Assembly: GCA_964036195.1 (NCBI GenBank)
Contig: OZ038450.1
Span: forward strand, 21,915,208 to 21,979,207
Reading direction: 5' to 3'
DNA from: Sphaerolaimus hirsutus
Lineage: Eukaryota; Nematoda; Chromadorea; Monhysterida; Sphaerolaimidae
DNA length: 64,000 nt
In this document: positions 23,601 through 35,074 of the stretch, one piece after another
Layout: every line of letters starts with the position of its first letter
Position numbering within the stretch: the stretch's first letter is position 1
Notes under the pieces: generated by a model
Seen by the model: the letters and a program-made list of their open reading frames with translations, nothing else
Told to the model about the DNA's origin: nothing
The model's database searches: none
Translations under genes and position numbers: made by a program

Positions 23601-24045
23601 GGACATTGTTTTGGCATTAGATTTTGATAAGGTTTTTCTCTGATTTGCCACAAATATGGTTTAAAAATACTCCTGGATGCCATAAAAGTGGCATAAATTG
23701 GTCACTGGAGGATTCCGTCCACATTAATCAGTGCAAGTCATTTTTTGGACACTTTTGTCATTTCCACCAATTTTTCCGGATTTTGAAAATTTTCGGGAAT
23801 GGGATCGGGATTACCTAGCTTTTTTGCAATTTCGTGATCGGGATCGAGGCTCGGGATTCGGGATCCCGCTTGAACCCTACTAGCAACATATCAACGACAC
23901 GAACCGAATGAAACATCCAAATGTGCTCAATCATTAGTTCCGTACTTTTCCAGGTGGACTGCGACTTGCACACCATGCATCTGTACAGTTCCTGTTTGGA
24001 CACTTTGCGCACTATGAAGCGGCCCCGTGAAGATGTTGGCTTCAT
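20657..24045 (-). CDS. C2H2 zinc-finger protein of unknown function, 5 exons
   Basis: Exons (minus): 24045-23905, 22980-22636, 22370-22101, 21648-21457, 20911-20657. Lengths 141, 345, 270, 192 and 255 are all multiples of three, so all four introns are phase 0, total about 400 residues. Three donors are gttcgt or gttggt. Exon 1 has a start Met and one finger (YRCMVC...HIWMFH; C-x2-C-x14-H-x4-H). Exon 2 is acidic then has VLRVPTEDGRVLIGCAYG and TYDWLPDKLKSKV. Exon 3 is Pro/Asp-rich then RTVGWMPDRVRNKLNKLPRA. Two related W-(L/M)-P-D-(K/R) motifs suggest a short duplicated motif. The last exon holds KCAKSHLNHTH. Probably nuclear, DNA- or chromatin-binding. It lies tandem to and downstream of another DNA-binding gene on the same strand. 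Confidence 0.6.
21790..21893. mobile_element. short AGGGTTCAAACGGGA inverted-repeat element
   Basis: 'tagggttcaaacgggaccgc' faces 'ggtcccgtttgaaccc'. Interior GGTCCCG words. Lies in intron 3 of the C2H2 gene. Larger relatives with target duplications are at 23515-23879 and 32236-32783. Confidence 0.6.
22450..22564. mobile_element. TACCGTA-family element, short
   Basis: 'ttaccgtaattccatgaaat' faces 'ggctatttcgaggaaatacgg'. Lies in intron 2 of the C2H2 gene. Confidence 0.55.
23030..23396. mobile_element. inverted-repeat element with GTGCACAAGTAAACCCGG ends
   Basis: 'ggtgcacaagtaaacccggt' at 23030 pairs with 'caccgggtttacttgtgcac' at 23376-23395. A nested CAGGGGTTCA...TGAACCCCTG unit is at 23159-23281. 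Lies in intron 1 of the C2H2 gene. Confidence 0.65.
23515..23879. mobile_element. hAT-like element P1 (TAGGGTTCAAACGGGA ends)
   Basis: Starts TAGGGTTCAAACGGGA and ends CGCTTGAACCCTA. Duplication atagcaac / ctagcaac (23507-23514, 23880-23887; 7 of 8). Interior contains 'cgggatcggg' words. It ends only 25 bp from exon 1 of the C2H2 gene. Confidence 0.75.
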
Positions 24046-24369
24046 GGCTGGCTAAATCACAAAATGGGGGTTTAATCGAAAATGAAAGTGATTAGGATAC
24101 ATAAATGGGTGCTGGTAAACTGGAGAGAGCCAGATTGAAAATTTTACAAATGGGCACAAAAAATACACAAAAGGCCACGCATACTGAAGTTTTTTTTAAA
24201 GGGATCAATCGAATACCTAATACAAATAAAAAACGACATGATATAGTGACTCTGCTCTGCACCCACTACGAATAATGTTTTTACGACCACAGGTAAATTT
24301 CTATATATTTTCACAAATTCTTAAATGGGAAATGGGAACACTTCTCAATTACCCATATCGCCTGGAAGT

Positions 24370-24737
24370 ATATTTCCTCGAAATACCCCCCCCCCTCTGG
24401 AGACCACTATGAAACAATCACCCCCCCCCCCCAGATTGAGTGTAAAGAGAACGTACATGCCAAATACTGCAGTTTGTGTTCTGCGTAGTGCAGAACACAC
24501 GTTAAAACAATGTCGGAATCACGTTAGAACAGTGTTTATACCATCTACGTACTAATATTAGTCTACATAACTTTATAAATGGCGGTTTTTGTTGTATTTT
24601 TCGACGTCTGCGTACGTTTCAGACGACAATTTCATACTGGGATTCAAAAAATTTTCTTGTGAAATAATAACCCCCCCCCTCTCGAGACCACTATGAAACA
24701 ATCACCCCCCGGGGGGTATTTCGAGGAAATACGGTAT
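24370..24737. mobile_element. TACCGTA-family inverted-repeat element
   Basis: 'atttcctcgaaataccccc' faces 'gggtatttcgaggaaatacgg'. The core has 'gtgcagaacacacgttaaaa', shared with the copies at 39818, 49622 and 52731. Lies between the two DNA-binding genes. Confidence 0.7.
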
Positions 24738-25330
24738 AATTTTTTTGCAGTGTGCGCAGCCACAATAGTAACCCAACACTCTACAAAACACCGAACGGGA
24801 AATTTTTTTATTTCAGTTTTATCGCAATTATTCACAATATTCACAGTGTAATTAATAGATATTTAGATGAATGAACTATTTTTGGTACACATAAACACAA
24901 AACAGCAGTGCAACTAGCGATGCTTTTTTCAAACCATTTTTTAAACATCAGGGTTGTAAAAACGTTTGTTTTCAATCCCTATCCGCAACAACATCAACTT
25001 TGTGAGATCACCGTGGGTAAAGTAATATAGCATATATTTATACTTATACTGCAGTTACATGACACTCTGCAAGCGCATTTATTCCTGTCTCAAGTTGGAA
25101 GCATGCCAATGATAATTAAAGGGTGCAATTTTTGTAAAAAGTAGCAAAAATAATACTTGTTCAAACTTAAGCATAACATATTACAATAGCAATGAATTTT
25201 TTTCTCCATATTTTGATGAGAATCACATGTTTTAAATATTGTTGGCACGCTTCCAGTGTGAGCTACAGGGGCAAGGTAAAAACTCACTGGAGCATAGTAA
25301 AAAAGTATTCTGCAATCACACTAAAATAAA

Positions 25331-28300
25331 TTAGTAATCAAAATCATTAGAAGATTCATTGTTTGGATGTCTTGTCGGCGCTTTCGCAGAGTTTTTAGCT
25401 TGGTGACGAGGAGACTTCCGTAGCCTGGCATTCTGAAAAATTTTTAATTCATTTCATTATTTTAATATTAAAGAATTAAAATTGTTCCATGGTGAAAAAC
25501 GAAATATTATGATAAATTTTTTAAATAATTTTTGGTTGTAAAAATGTATAATAATTCAGATGGGTTATGGTAGTTTTCCATACTATGCGTGATATCCGCC
25601 GCGTATATTAAATGCAGTTTTCTGGAGAAGAAAACTAGTGGTTTTTGTTTGGATAATTTTTGCCCAAATTGGCACGGAAACTTTCAATCACCTCCAATCT
25701 TTTAATCCAAAATCTTGGACACCTTGCAGCCCACCAAAAAAAAACGAGAAAAAATATACCTTCTCCTCAACAACACTCTCCACCGCGTTTGCCATCATTC
25801 TGGCACATTTCACCAATTCTGAAGGGTTCATCTCGCTGAAATCATTCGCATACGTCTCCAATGAACCGATAATTATGTAAGGGATGTGGGCGTGGCTACT
25901 TCTGGGCGACTGCGAGTGGACATCGGAATATTCGGTGGATATGCGTCAATTGAATTAATTTGATACCATATTTGAGGATTTTAATTAGCAAAGCACGCGT
26001 TTTTTAGGGCGGAACTGCCAATTATTAGCACAGAAACAAATGAAATTGTGAAGCGTAAAAAATATCAGAATCGGGCCGGCCGATAAAAGTGTTCGTTCGG
26101 GCTTCAAAGCTGGTCCGTGTTTCAGATTAGATTCATAGCAAAATAATTTTAGAAAGCCGGTGCCTTGAAGCCTAGAAATTTTTTATTTAAGGACCGAAAC
26201 CCAGTGCGCATGTAAACCCGGTACACATGTAGACTAGGTTATCGGGGGTGGGAGGGGTACAGGGACAAATTACATGTGCACCGGCACAGGGCTTATTTAA
26301 GACCCTGCCCCAAATATAATCACCAACCGCATCAATTTTCCTTTTCTCAGTTCTCGGCCCAGTTTTAGGCATCTCAACTTCACCAGCCACAACACCCCCG
26401 CTTGAATAAGGTAGCATTTCTTCATGTTCGGCACAACCTTCGTAATCTAGCCATTCATCATTGTTTGAAGTACGCCGCCGCTGAACTTGTGACGGCGCTT
26501 TGGGCGTTCGCTCCCATTTGTGATGTTTTAGTCGGATCACTAAAAATGTAGGGGGCGAATTGGTGGGAGGAAAGGTGTTTGGATAAGGCGGAGTTTATAG
26601 GAAAAAGTAGTGACGACATGTTTCATTTTTAAAAGAAAAAGTTTATGACCAAGACAACAAAAAATTTTCTCAAAACGCCTTTAAATTTTTATAAGCGACA
26701 AGAACAAATTATCTGAAGTGTTTGTGTGCAAGTGTGTGCCTCAGGTTGTATTTACACCTAAGTCCACTGCCAATTCTCACAAATAAGGAACTTTTTACTC
26801 GAAAGATGAAACTTGAATTTTTTATCGTAACTATTTTTCTTGTAGACGACGCCTTGATAAATAAATAATAACAAACTAACGTGTGGGCTTCAGCAGCCAC
26901 TCCAATTCGTGTTTGAGATAATAATTTATGCAATCTATTGAAAAGTTGTAAAGTTCTCCTTCCGGTATGCCCTGAGCGCGCCTGGACTGCACCTGTGCTT
27001 TGCACTGCGACTGCGAAAAGAAACGTAATAAATTTTTCCTGTGGGCGGGGCCGTAGTGTTGTAAAAGTGACATGGTGCTGGCGCAAACCGCCAAACCGAA
27101 GCGTCAGGGGTCTCCAATGGGGGTAGCCCCCCCTCAAATCGAGCAGCTATCTATCTATCTATCTCGGAGGCCACTCAACTATCATCAATCCTGAGACATA
27201 TTTTTGGTTACCACCCCTTGAGCCCCCCCCCCCCCCAGTCGCTCAGTTATCTCTCTATGTGGATCAAATTATGAGCGAACTTTTAGCGAGCTACATTTTG
27301 CCAACTTTCACCTTGAAATAGCTATTTTGAGCTATATAGATGGTTATGGGCTTTTTTAAAGCTATTTTAGCCCATTTTAACGAGTTTTGCGCTCTGAGAA
27401 AGCGCGCGAGCAGCCGCCTGAAATCGTAAACAAATGGCAACACCAACCGTAAAAACATCCCTCCACGAATTGAACATGATCCTGATGCAATGAAGTCGAT
27501 CCGCGTGCGTATCGCGATACTTCCTCAACAATTGGGAGTCTGCCAACTCGTCCCACTGTCGCTTCTTCAGATACATGTTCTTGTAGTCGTAGCTGCCGTA
27601 GTCCCAGATCGCTTTGCGACAGCGGAACATTTCGCGCAATCGACGCTTGTCCTCCTCGGACATGGCGCCGGCGTGCGCGCCATTGATTTTTGGCCTGTGT
27701 GATGTGAATGGCGCTCCACACTGGTCTGCACTATTCCGCATGTAAACCCATCCCGCATGTTGACCCAGAACACATTTGATTATACCCGGAATGGTGAAAA
27801 TAGGCAATAAAACACATGACTAAGTGATTTTGAAGGTAAAAATCTATAAGATATGTGAAAATTAGCGATTTTGGGTGAAAATTAGGGTAAAATTGCTCAA
27901 AAGCGCTCCAGATAGCTAGATAGATAGGCTATTTGTGGGGGGATGTCCAGGGAAAATTAGCCAAAAAAAATTTGGCCCAGGGATAGATAGATAGATGGGA
28001 GGTTTGGGGTGGGGTTACCCGCCCCCTTTCTTACCCCTGCGGGTATAATGTGTCTATAATGGCCCTACACACACTAGTTTTCACCGCGACTCGTGTGAAA
28101 ACTGAAATGGCGACATGGCGACATCCAGCCTACTCTTATTGTACGCTATATGTGTTTTAAGTGTAAAATTTTCAAATTTTAACTTTCATTAATTTGAATT
28201 CAAATTGAAATTCAATGAAATCATTCAACCGTGTTCATTAATTTGCATTTGAAAAAATTTCAGTTTTCACACGAAGTCACGGTGAAAACTAGTGTGTGTG

Positions 28301-31300
28301 GGCACAATGGGTCTACATGCGTGATGGGTTTACATGTGTAATAGGCTTGCTTGCCCCGCTCCATACACAGCACAAAAAATCGGAAGTCGGAATGCACAGT
28401 CGGAAGTCATAACACATAACCAAAAAAAAAATCGGTACTCAAATCGTTTGAACGTTTCAAAAATATGTACGGTGGTCTCTCTTTCATAACTAAGAACGTT
28501 CGAACGCACTATTAGTTATGACTTCCGAATTCAAGTTTTGACTTATGGCGCACCGCACACTCAAAATTTTCAAGTGCAGTTCGAACATTTTTGAGTTCCA
28601 CCAAGGCGGAACTCCAAGTGCAGTTTTGAACGATTTTTTAAAGGATTTTTAGGGCATTTTTTGGACATTCGAACGGAGTCCGGACGAATTCGTACACTTT
28701 TTGCTGATTTGCGTGTCATAACATTTCCACGCAGCAAGTTTCAAAATGATTGGGACACTTTCAATCCCGCCCTTGACTTTCAATTCCACCCATTAGAGAA
28801 GGTTGTTGTGAGAAACACATCTCACTTATCTTGCCAAATATATTTGTGAAAAAAATTTTATAGGTAGATCTAGGCTTTGTCTTCAAAAATGAATAGATAA
28901 ATTTGTTTAGTAATATCAACTTGTTTAAAAGATATTGAAGTTCACCATGTGGCATATTTGTGTAAACCAAAACTGAATTCCACCCTCTAGAAAGTGTCCC
29001 AATGTTTTCTTGCCTAGATGGCACACCACACACTCAAAAGAGTGCGGACGTTGTTCAAACGCTTTGCGCTTTCCGCCTTTTCCGAATTAATTCGGCCCAT
29101 GCACAATTCCGCCATGAGTAAAAAAAGTGCGGACGTTGTTCAAACGCATTGCGCTTTCCGCCTTTTCTGAATTAATTCTGCCCGTGCACAATTCGAGGCA
29201 ATTCCGCCGTCGAAAAAGTGTTCGAACGTTTCATGTGCGGAATTGAAATCGAGGGCGGTTCGGACGTTTTTGAATTCCACCCCCGATTTTAATTCCACCC
29301 TTTTGAATTCCGCCCTTGAAAAAGTGTTCGAACTGCAACTGAAAATTTGAGTGTGCCGTGCAACAATCAATGGTCAATGGCGCTCCACACACGGCGATTT
29401 TAAAGAGAAGTTCGAACGATTTTTTTGGGAAAGTATGAATACCGTATTTCTTCTAAAAGAAGAGCACCGTTCTATATTTTTTGTCAACTTGTTTACCTGC
29501 CGTTCTATTGGAGGTTGACGGAAAAAATAGAACGACGCTCTTCTTTAGAAGAAATACGGTATTCATACTTCGCCAAAAAACGTTCGAACTTATTTTAAAA
29601 ATCGCTGCGTGTGGAGCGGCAATAAGTATTTTGTGAAAGTTGTTGAGTGACGCTACTGTTTTTTGCTTGTTACGTAGATTCAACTTGTCATAGCACTTTT
29701 CTAGCAACTTGATCACTTGCGCAATTCATACAGTGTTTCCCCATCCAACTTCCGCAGAGAATTATTAACAGTCTGAAAATTTTTATCAACCGCGGCTCAA
29801 CATTACTTTTTTAGCCCTTTCTTTTCACTTGACCAACTACAGAGGTTGGCACCTGAAACTAGAAACCACGCAAAACGCTTAAAAAAGCAACAAAAAGCGT
29901 TAATCGAGCTACCGCATGGGAATTATATTTTCGCCCAAAACCGGGTACTCAAGGGGAATTTTTCGAGCAAACGTAATTTCTCAAAACTAAAACACTCACG
30001 GCCTGCCAACGCCAGACTTCTTGGGCTTTTTTCTATTTGACTTTAAATTAGCACTCCCTTCATTCAAGTTTGCCACGTCGGAAGTGCCACAAGTGGCAAT
30101 GCCATTCGAAGTGGCGGGCAGGCAAAACTCGTTGCCGGGCACGGCGTTCAGGTCGCCCGATGAGTACAAGGTGCTCATGTTGGACAGACTGCGGCGAAAT
30201 TATCTATGGGGTTCATGGAAAGGTGAAGCAGAGTATCGGGATTTGTAACAAAATTCTGGTATTCAGGGTTTTGCTCAAATTTTCCAAAAAGTTCTAAAAA
30301 CAGTTGGATGCTAGAAAAGTGGCGTACAATGCACATTGGGTGTTCCCATTCAGTGCTGTGCACACATTCCATTTCCATTTGGTAGTGCAAAAAGTCATTT
30401 TGAAAAAAATTGGCAGTAATTCTGGATGAATTTTTATCGGAATAAGGATTCGAAAATTTTGGGATCGGAAACGGGGTTTCGGGATCGCTGAATCGGGATC
30501 CCGTTTGAACCAGGGACGTAGCCAGGATTTTTGAGCGGGGGGGGGGGGGGCGGATTCTATACGGAGCTCGGCGAACGGCGCCTATAGGCGAACGGCGAAC
30601 GAATAGGCGCCCCCCCTAAATTTGACCCCTGTGGTAAAGGAATGGCGCCTTGGCGCCAGCGCCATTCGTAGGCGCGACGCCATGGCGCCATTGGCGTTGG
30701 CATTGGCGCCAAATAGTGCTGTACTTGTATGTATTTTACATACATAAACAGCGACGGGGGCGAATTTTCAGTGCTTTTTTGGCTCTAAACCACAGGTATA
30801 ACTAAAATATACTGTGCGGCGCCGAAATGCGCGCTTGCGCGCAAAATTTTTTCAGACTGGCGACAAAATCGCTTTACGGAAGCACCATTTCGGTATATTT
30901 TCTTGTCCGACCCGGGAAGGGGGGCGGCCCCCCCCCGCCCCCCCCCCTGGCTACGTCCTTGGTTTGAACCCTAATTTGATGTGATTTATAGTGGGTAAAA
31001 TAAGAAATCTGATATGGTGCCCACAGCGCCGCGGCAAGTAAACCGAAAGAATTGTTGTAGAATTATTCATGTAGCGATAGTCTCAATATTATTTATTCTA
31101 GTATTCTTTTGTGGAACATGATTTAAAGCTCTAAATAACCACTATAAATACTGAAAATCGTCATCAAACACAAAACGAATATTTTTGCATTGTGAAGTGA
31201 CAAAGACTGTTCGGAAAACATCTGCCAGACAGATAGGCCAAGACCAAAATTTTGGAAAACATCACATGTGAAAATATTTATCACAAAAAAACGATAACAA

Positions 31301-34300
31301 ACAACGCTGCGAGAATCATCAAAATTCTATAGATCAACTCTGATCGCAAATACCAGAATCAGCCTCCTGCTTCACAATCGATCGTTGGACCTCAGTGACT
31401 TCCTGAGTGCAAATTAGGGATGTATAAATGGCGCCATGGCGCGTTTTCACTTGGCGCTAGCGCCAAGCGCCAGCGCCGAAAACTTAGCGCCATGGCGCTT
31501 TTAGATAACTAGTGTAAATCACCTTGGTTTGCAAAAACATAGACGTTAATTTTTTTAATTTTTCTTGAAAAAATAACAAATTAATTACCTCAGCCGCTGC
31601 GTGCTGACTGTCACAGTGTGATTTCATTTCAGTTTCATCTTCACACAGAAAGTCGCAAGAATTACACTGGAACATGTCATCGCAGTCGCCCTGGGGCACT
31701 CCAAGACCATGTAGAACGCCCTGTAAAATGTTAAATGTCATGCAAAGTGTCAAAATGAATGTAAAATGCCCTGAAAAATGGCAAACGATTTTTACTTTTG
31801 CCATTTTGCAGGGCATTTTACATGATTTCTGACACTTTGCATGACATTTTACATTTTACAGGGCGTTTTACAGAGTTTGGGAGTGGCACCGGAGCGCTGT
31901 CATCCACGGACGATATAATTTCCTCCATCCACTGGCCAATGTTTGGTACGGCGAAAATGTTTAGGGTTTCTTTTGGAGAACGTTTTGATTTGGCACTGAG
32001 ATGCCTTGGTGTTTTTTGCGTCGAATCTTGCTTTTTCGATTTCCGTTTGAGAGTGAACCCATTGCGCCGCATCCACAGTTCCACCCACCTGCAAAGACAC
32101 ATATTTACAGATGTTTTCCGATTAGAAACGATCATTTTTGAGTACGATCTTGACAAAATTTCATTGCCGCCAGTGTAGAATTTTTTGTAATCACTTAACC
32201 AAAAAACTTAATTTTTTACAACATCAGATACGGATAAGGGTTCAAACGGGACCGCGGTCCCGGCACCCGGTTCGGCAAAAAGGACCACCCCAGTCCCGGT
32301 CCCGACACCCCAGTCCCGGTCCCGGTCCCGACATTCAAAAACTCCTGGTCCCGGTCCCCGTCCCGACCACCCAGTCCTGGTCCCGGTCCCGGAATTTTTA
32401 AGTGGTCCCGACCTCGACGAAAGGGATGGAAAACATGTGGGTTTTTTCCATCCCTTCTACAAATTTTTTCTCCAACACTCCTAAATATAGTTGCGAGTCA
32501 ACAAATATTGGTGTACGAGACAAGCGGTGGTAGTTTATGATGTTATGTATAGCATTATAAGAGGTGATTTCTGCCGTAAAAGACATCTCTAACGACCAAG
32601 TCCAAGTCCCGGTCGCGACAATCCCAGTTCCGGTCCCGACACCCCAGTCCCGGTCCCGGTCCGGACATTAAAAAATTCCTGGTCCCGGTCTCGGTCCCGA
32701 CCACCCAGTCCCGGTCCCGGTCCCGACATTGAAAAATTTCTGGTCCCGGTACGGTCCCGAAAACTGGTCCCGTTTGAATCCTAATACGGATATAAAATAT
32801 AAAGCAGATAAAATTCAACAAAAAATAACCACAAGACAATTGAGATTTTAAGAAAATCAAGATCGAGAGCATTTCGACCACAACCGTCATAAAAAACATC
32901 AAAAAAACAAACAAACTTGTTGCTGACGGCATAATGCTCGGGTATCCCGCATCTTTGTTTCAACTGTGTAATCGCATTTTTCACAATCGAATAGCTGAGC
33001 GGTTCATTTCTCTCAACCTTTCTGAGCCACCAGCGGCGGAGAATTTCTCCAAATTCCGGGTAGCTCACCGGACGGCCCGGGTGCAACCGTTTCGCAGTCG
33101 GACTGACCAATTGGGATGCGCACCTGCGTAGAAAAGTGGAAATTGAGTTGCAGAAATGCAGTGACTATTATTGGAAGGAAAATGGAGAGAAACGTTGGGA
33201 TGGGCGTGCCGATGACTGAAGCCTACTATACATCTAAACCCATCACACAGTTAGTCCCGGCACACATCCATAGATGTGTGATGGGCTTAGATGTGTGATA
33301 GGTATAGATGTGTGATGGGCCTTTGGATTAGCGGTGTCACAATACGCCTGGGTTGGGTTGAATACATTTAATTGATTTGAAAATACAGTCATTCTGACTG
33401 ACCAATGGCTGTTTTTGTTTGCACAGGAGATTTTTACAGCATTCATTCAGTACAAGTAAAGGTTCTAAAAGTGCCAGAGTGAGAATTTTGAAATCTTCAC
33501 CAGATTTGAAATTCAAGTGAAATTTTTGGTACTTCTGTGCGCCATTGGCGCTGGCATGGCACAGGGTTATAGGTACACATAGGCTGTAGACATGCGCATA
33601 GACAGTAGATGTCTAAGGTGCAGTGTCCACTGGGCACAACAAACATTCAGGGATACCCACTGGACATCTCCCACCCAACCCAACCTAATCTTTTCCTTGT
33701 CCGCCTTCCAGCCGTTGATGCAGCTTCGCGGAATGCCGGTGGCCCTGGCCACGGCGCTGGGGCTCTCGCCGTTGTCGCACACGCGCCACAGCACCGCCAG
33801 CTTGTCGTTCAGCGTGTACGCGCGTCGAGGGCCGGGTGTGGAGTGGGGGTCTGGGTGTGGGGGGGGGGGTTGTTATTTGCTTCTGTTGAGTTTTTTTCCG
33901 GTTTTTTTTATGGTGTTTTAGGTATGCTAAAAACGTGCGAGAGAAATCGATATTTTATTTTTTGTGGTTTTGATAAACTCGTCCACATAATGTCTAAAAA
34001 TGGCATTGCGATTTTCCAATTTCTATCACTCGTGAAAAGAACATTAAATAATCGACTTTTTCCAAAAAATCCGAAAATTGGATATTTTTCAGCGTAATTG
34101 GGGTTACAAAATTCTAAAAATAGGTAATTGCACATTAAAGGAAGTCTACAATTCCAACAGGATGCAGTTGTGCCGAAAAACACGTGCAGGTGGCGTATCG
34201 GCTTCACAGCACATACATCGATATGTTCCAAAATTCCGAATTACATCAACAAAATCGAAAATTCGAAAACTACTTTTAAAGACTTCTAACAAAAATGTAC

Positions 34301-35074
34301 ACATTCATAGAACTATCATACTCACAAAGCGAAAAACCCACCGGAATCCATCCACGGTTCCGTAGAAATGAATGCCATTCGCGCGTAATAATCACAATCG
34401 GTGTCGCCTTCATCGGCGTAATCAATCGCTCCATTATTATTTTTCTCACTTTTCACAGGGGCGGTGTAGGGTTTGACAATGTGGTAAAAAGGCTTGTCGT
34501 CGACTTGCGAAGGTTTTATCCGCACCCGTTTCGAATTTGGTTCTTGGCGAGTGGCGGCCGCCCTGAAGTGTGCAATTTAAATATGCTAAAAAAATTACAA
34601 GAAAGCCCAAATTATTGGTACATAGTTCAGCTCATACACTGAAAATTGGATTTCGATCTTGAAAAAAAATGCACTCAAAAACATCACGAAATGAGTTTTG
34701 AAAATAGTTTTTGCAAGCATTCATTTTATTTGCAACCATCAAAACCCAGCTAGCAAAAACAACGAAATATAAAATGCTGTTTCAAATCATAGTTTTTCAA
34801 TTTTTATGTTGTTTCAAATCTTTCAACCAAAACAAACACACATAAACTTCTCTTCATTTTGCCGCCACTGCCCGATGCAAGTTCTGGGTATGCCAAGTCT
34901 CTTGGCCATGCCAGAAATACTCTCCCCACCTTCTCTTAGAGTCTGCAGCACCTCCAATTTTTCCGCCAATGTGTAGCTCCTGTAGTGCGGTGGCTTTTTA
35001 GAGCCCGCAGGTTCGGAAACGTTCAAATCGATGTCGTCCATGGAGGTGGACGGCAGCGGGTTGTCCGACGCCAT
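25331..35074 (-). CDS. multi-domain DNA-binding protein: psq HTH x2, CENP-B/Tc5-like HTH, C2H2, AT-hook, MADF; at least 13 exons
   Basis: Exons (minus): 35074-34842, 34562-34342, 33850-33685, 33123-32917, 32088-31872, 31720-31589, 31402-31354, 30188-30000, 27694-27448, 27010-26881, 26539-26328, 25855-25760, 25432-25331 (TAA). Phases agree at every junction except on either side of the 49-bp exon. Domains: psq-type HTH (YTLAEKLEVLQTLREGG...RLGIPRTCIGQW); a second in exon 3 (YTLNDKLAVLWRVC...GIPRSCINGW); CENP-B/Tc5-like HTH in exons 4-5 (GRPVSYPEFGEILRRWW); C2H2 finger (FQCNSC...HCDSQH); AT-hook KKSGVGRPPK, formed only by joining two exons; MADF domain across two exons (FRCRKAIWDYGSYDYKN, QWDELADSQ); a short BESS-like segment (NDFSEMNPSELVKCARMM). 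HTH parts are typical of domesticated pogo-like transposases; MADF proteins are transcription regulators. Probably a nuclear regulator or chromatin protein. Intron 5 is exactly a palindromic transposon. I know no protein with this full order. Confidence 0.8.
27730..28348. mobile_element. ATGTAAACCC inverted-repeat element carrying a foldback
   Basis: 'ttccgcatgtaaacccatcc' pairs with 'gatgggtttacatgtgtaat'. The interior is very similar to 15372-15757, including 'cggaatggtgaaaataggca' and 'ggttacccgccccc', but is interrupted at 28062 by the foldback at 28063-28302. Confidence 0.7.
28063..28302. mobile_element. CACTAGTTTT-tipped foldback nested in an ATGTAGACCC element
   Basis: Starts CCCTACACACACTAGTTTTC and ends GAAAACTAGTGTGTGTGGG. 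Compared with the uninterrupted copy near 15708, it has duplicated about 8 bp of target: tataatgg / cacaatgg (6 of 8). Lies in an intron of the multi-domain DNA-binding gene. Confidence 0.7.
28549..29364. mobile_element. inverted-repeat element with CACACTCAAAATTTTCA ends
   Basis: 'gcaccgcacactcaaaattt' at 28549 pairs with 'aaaatttgagtgtgccgtgc' at 29342-29361. Interior has 'ttcgaacg' and 'aattccgcc' words, partly tandem (29041-29170 duplicates a 90-bp unit). In an intron of the multi-domain DNA-binding gene. Confidence 0.65.
29378..29622. mobile_element. inverted-repeat element with GGCGCTCCACACACGG ends, near-complete palindrome
   Basis: 'ggcgctccacacacggcgat' pairs with 'atcgctgcgtgtggagcgg'. 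The inner part 'gaataccgtatttcttctaa' pairs with 'ttagaagaaatacggtattc'. Long hairpin with a small unpaired centre near 29490. Confidence 0.65.
30511..30961. mobile_element. hAT-like element Q (CAGGGACGTAGCCAGG ends)
   Basis: Starts CAGGGACGTAGCCAGGATTT and ends CTGGCTACGTCCTTG. Perfect 8-bp duplication gtttgaac at 30503-30510 and 30962-30969. G and C homopolymer runs lie just inside the ends and a GGCGCC-rich stretch is inside. It is inserted into an end of a TTGAACCCTA-type element. Confidence 0.8.
31721..31871. mobile_element. introner-like palindrome I2, exactly one intron
   Basis: On the minus strand the intron starts gtaaaacgccctgtaaaatg and ends aacattttacag. The two arms pair over most of their length ('atgtcatgcaaagtgtca' with 'tgacactttgcatgaca'). 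The phase-0 junction it creates (…PLPNS | GVLHG…) keeps the flanking frame open. Imperfect inverted repeats continue about 20 bp into both exons (gccactccca / ggcactcca). Confidence 0.8.
32236..32783. mobile_element. hAT-like element P2 (AGGGTTCAAACGGGACCG ends)
   Basis: Starts AAGGGTTCAAACGGGACCG and ends GGTCCCGTTTGAATCCTA. Perfect 8-bp duplication atacggat at 32228-32235 and 32784-32791. The interior is a GGTCCCG / CGGGACC tandem array. Lies in intron 4 of the multi-domain DNA-binding gene. Confidence 0.85.

Noticed and set aside
24325..24555. Short plus frame with Pro runs
   Set aside because: Translated C homopolymers of a TACCGTA-family transposon.
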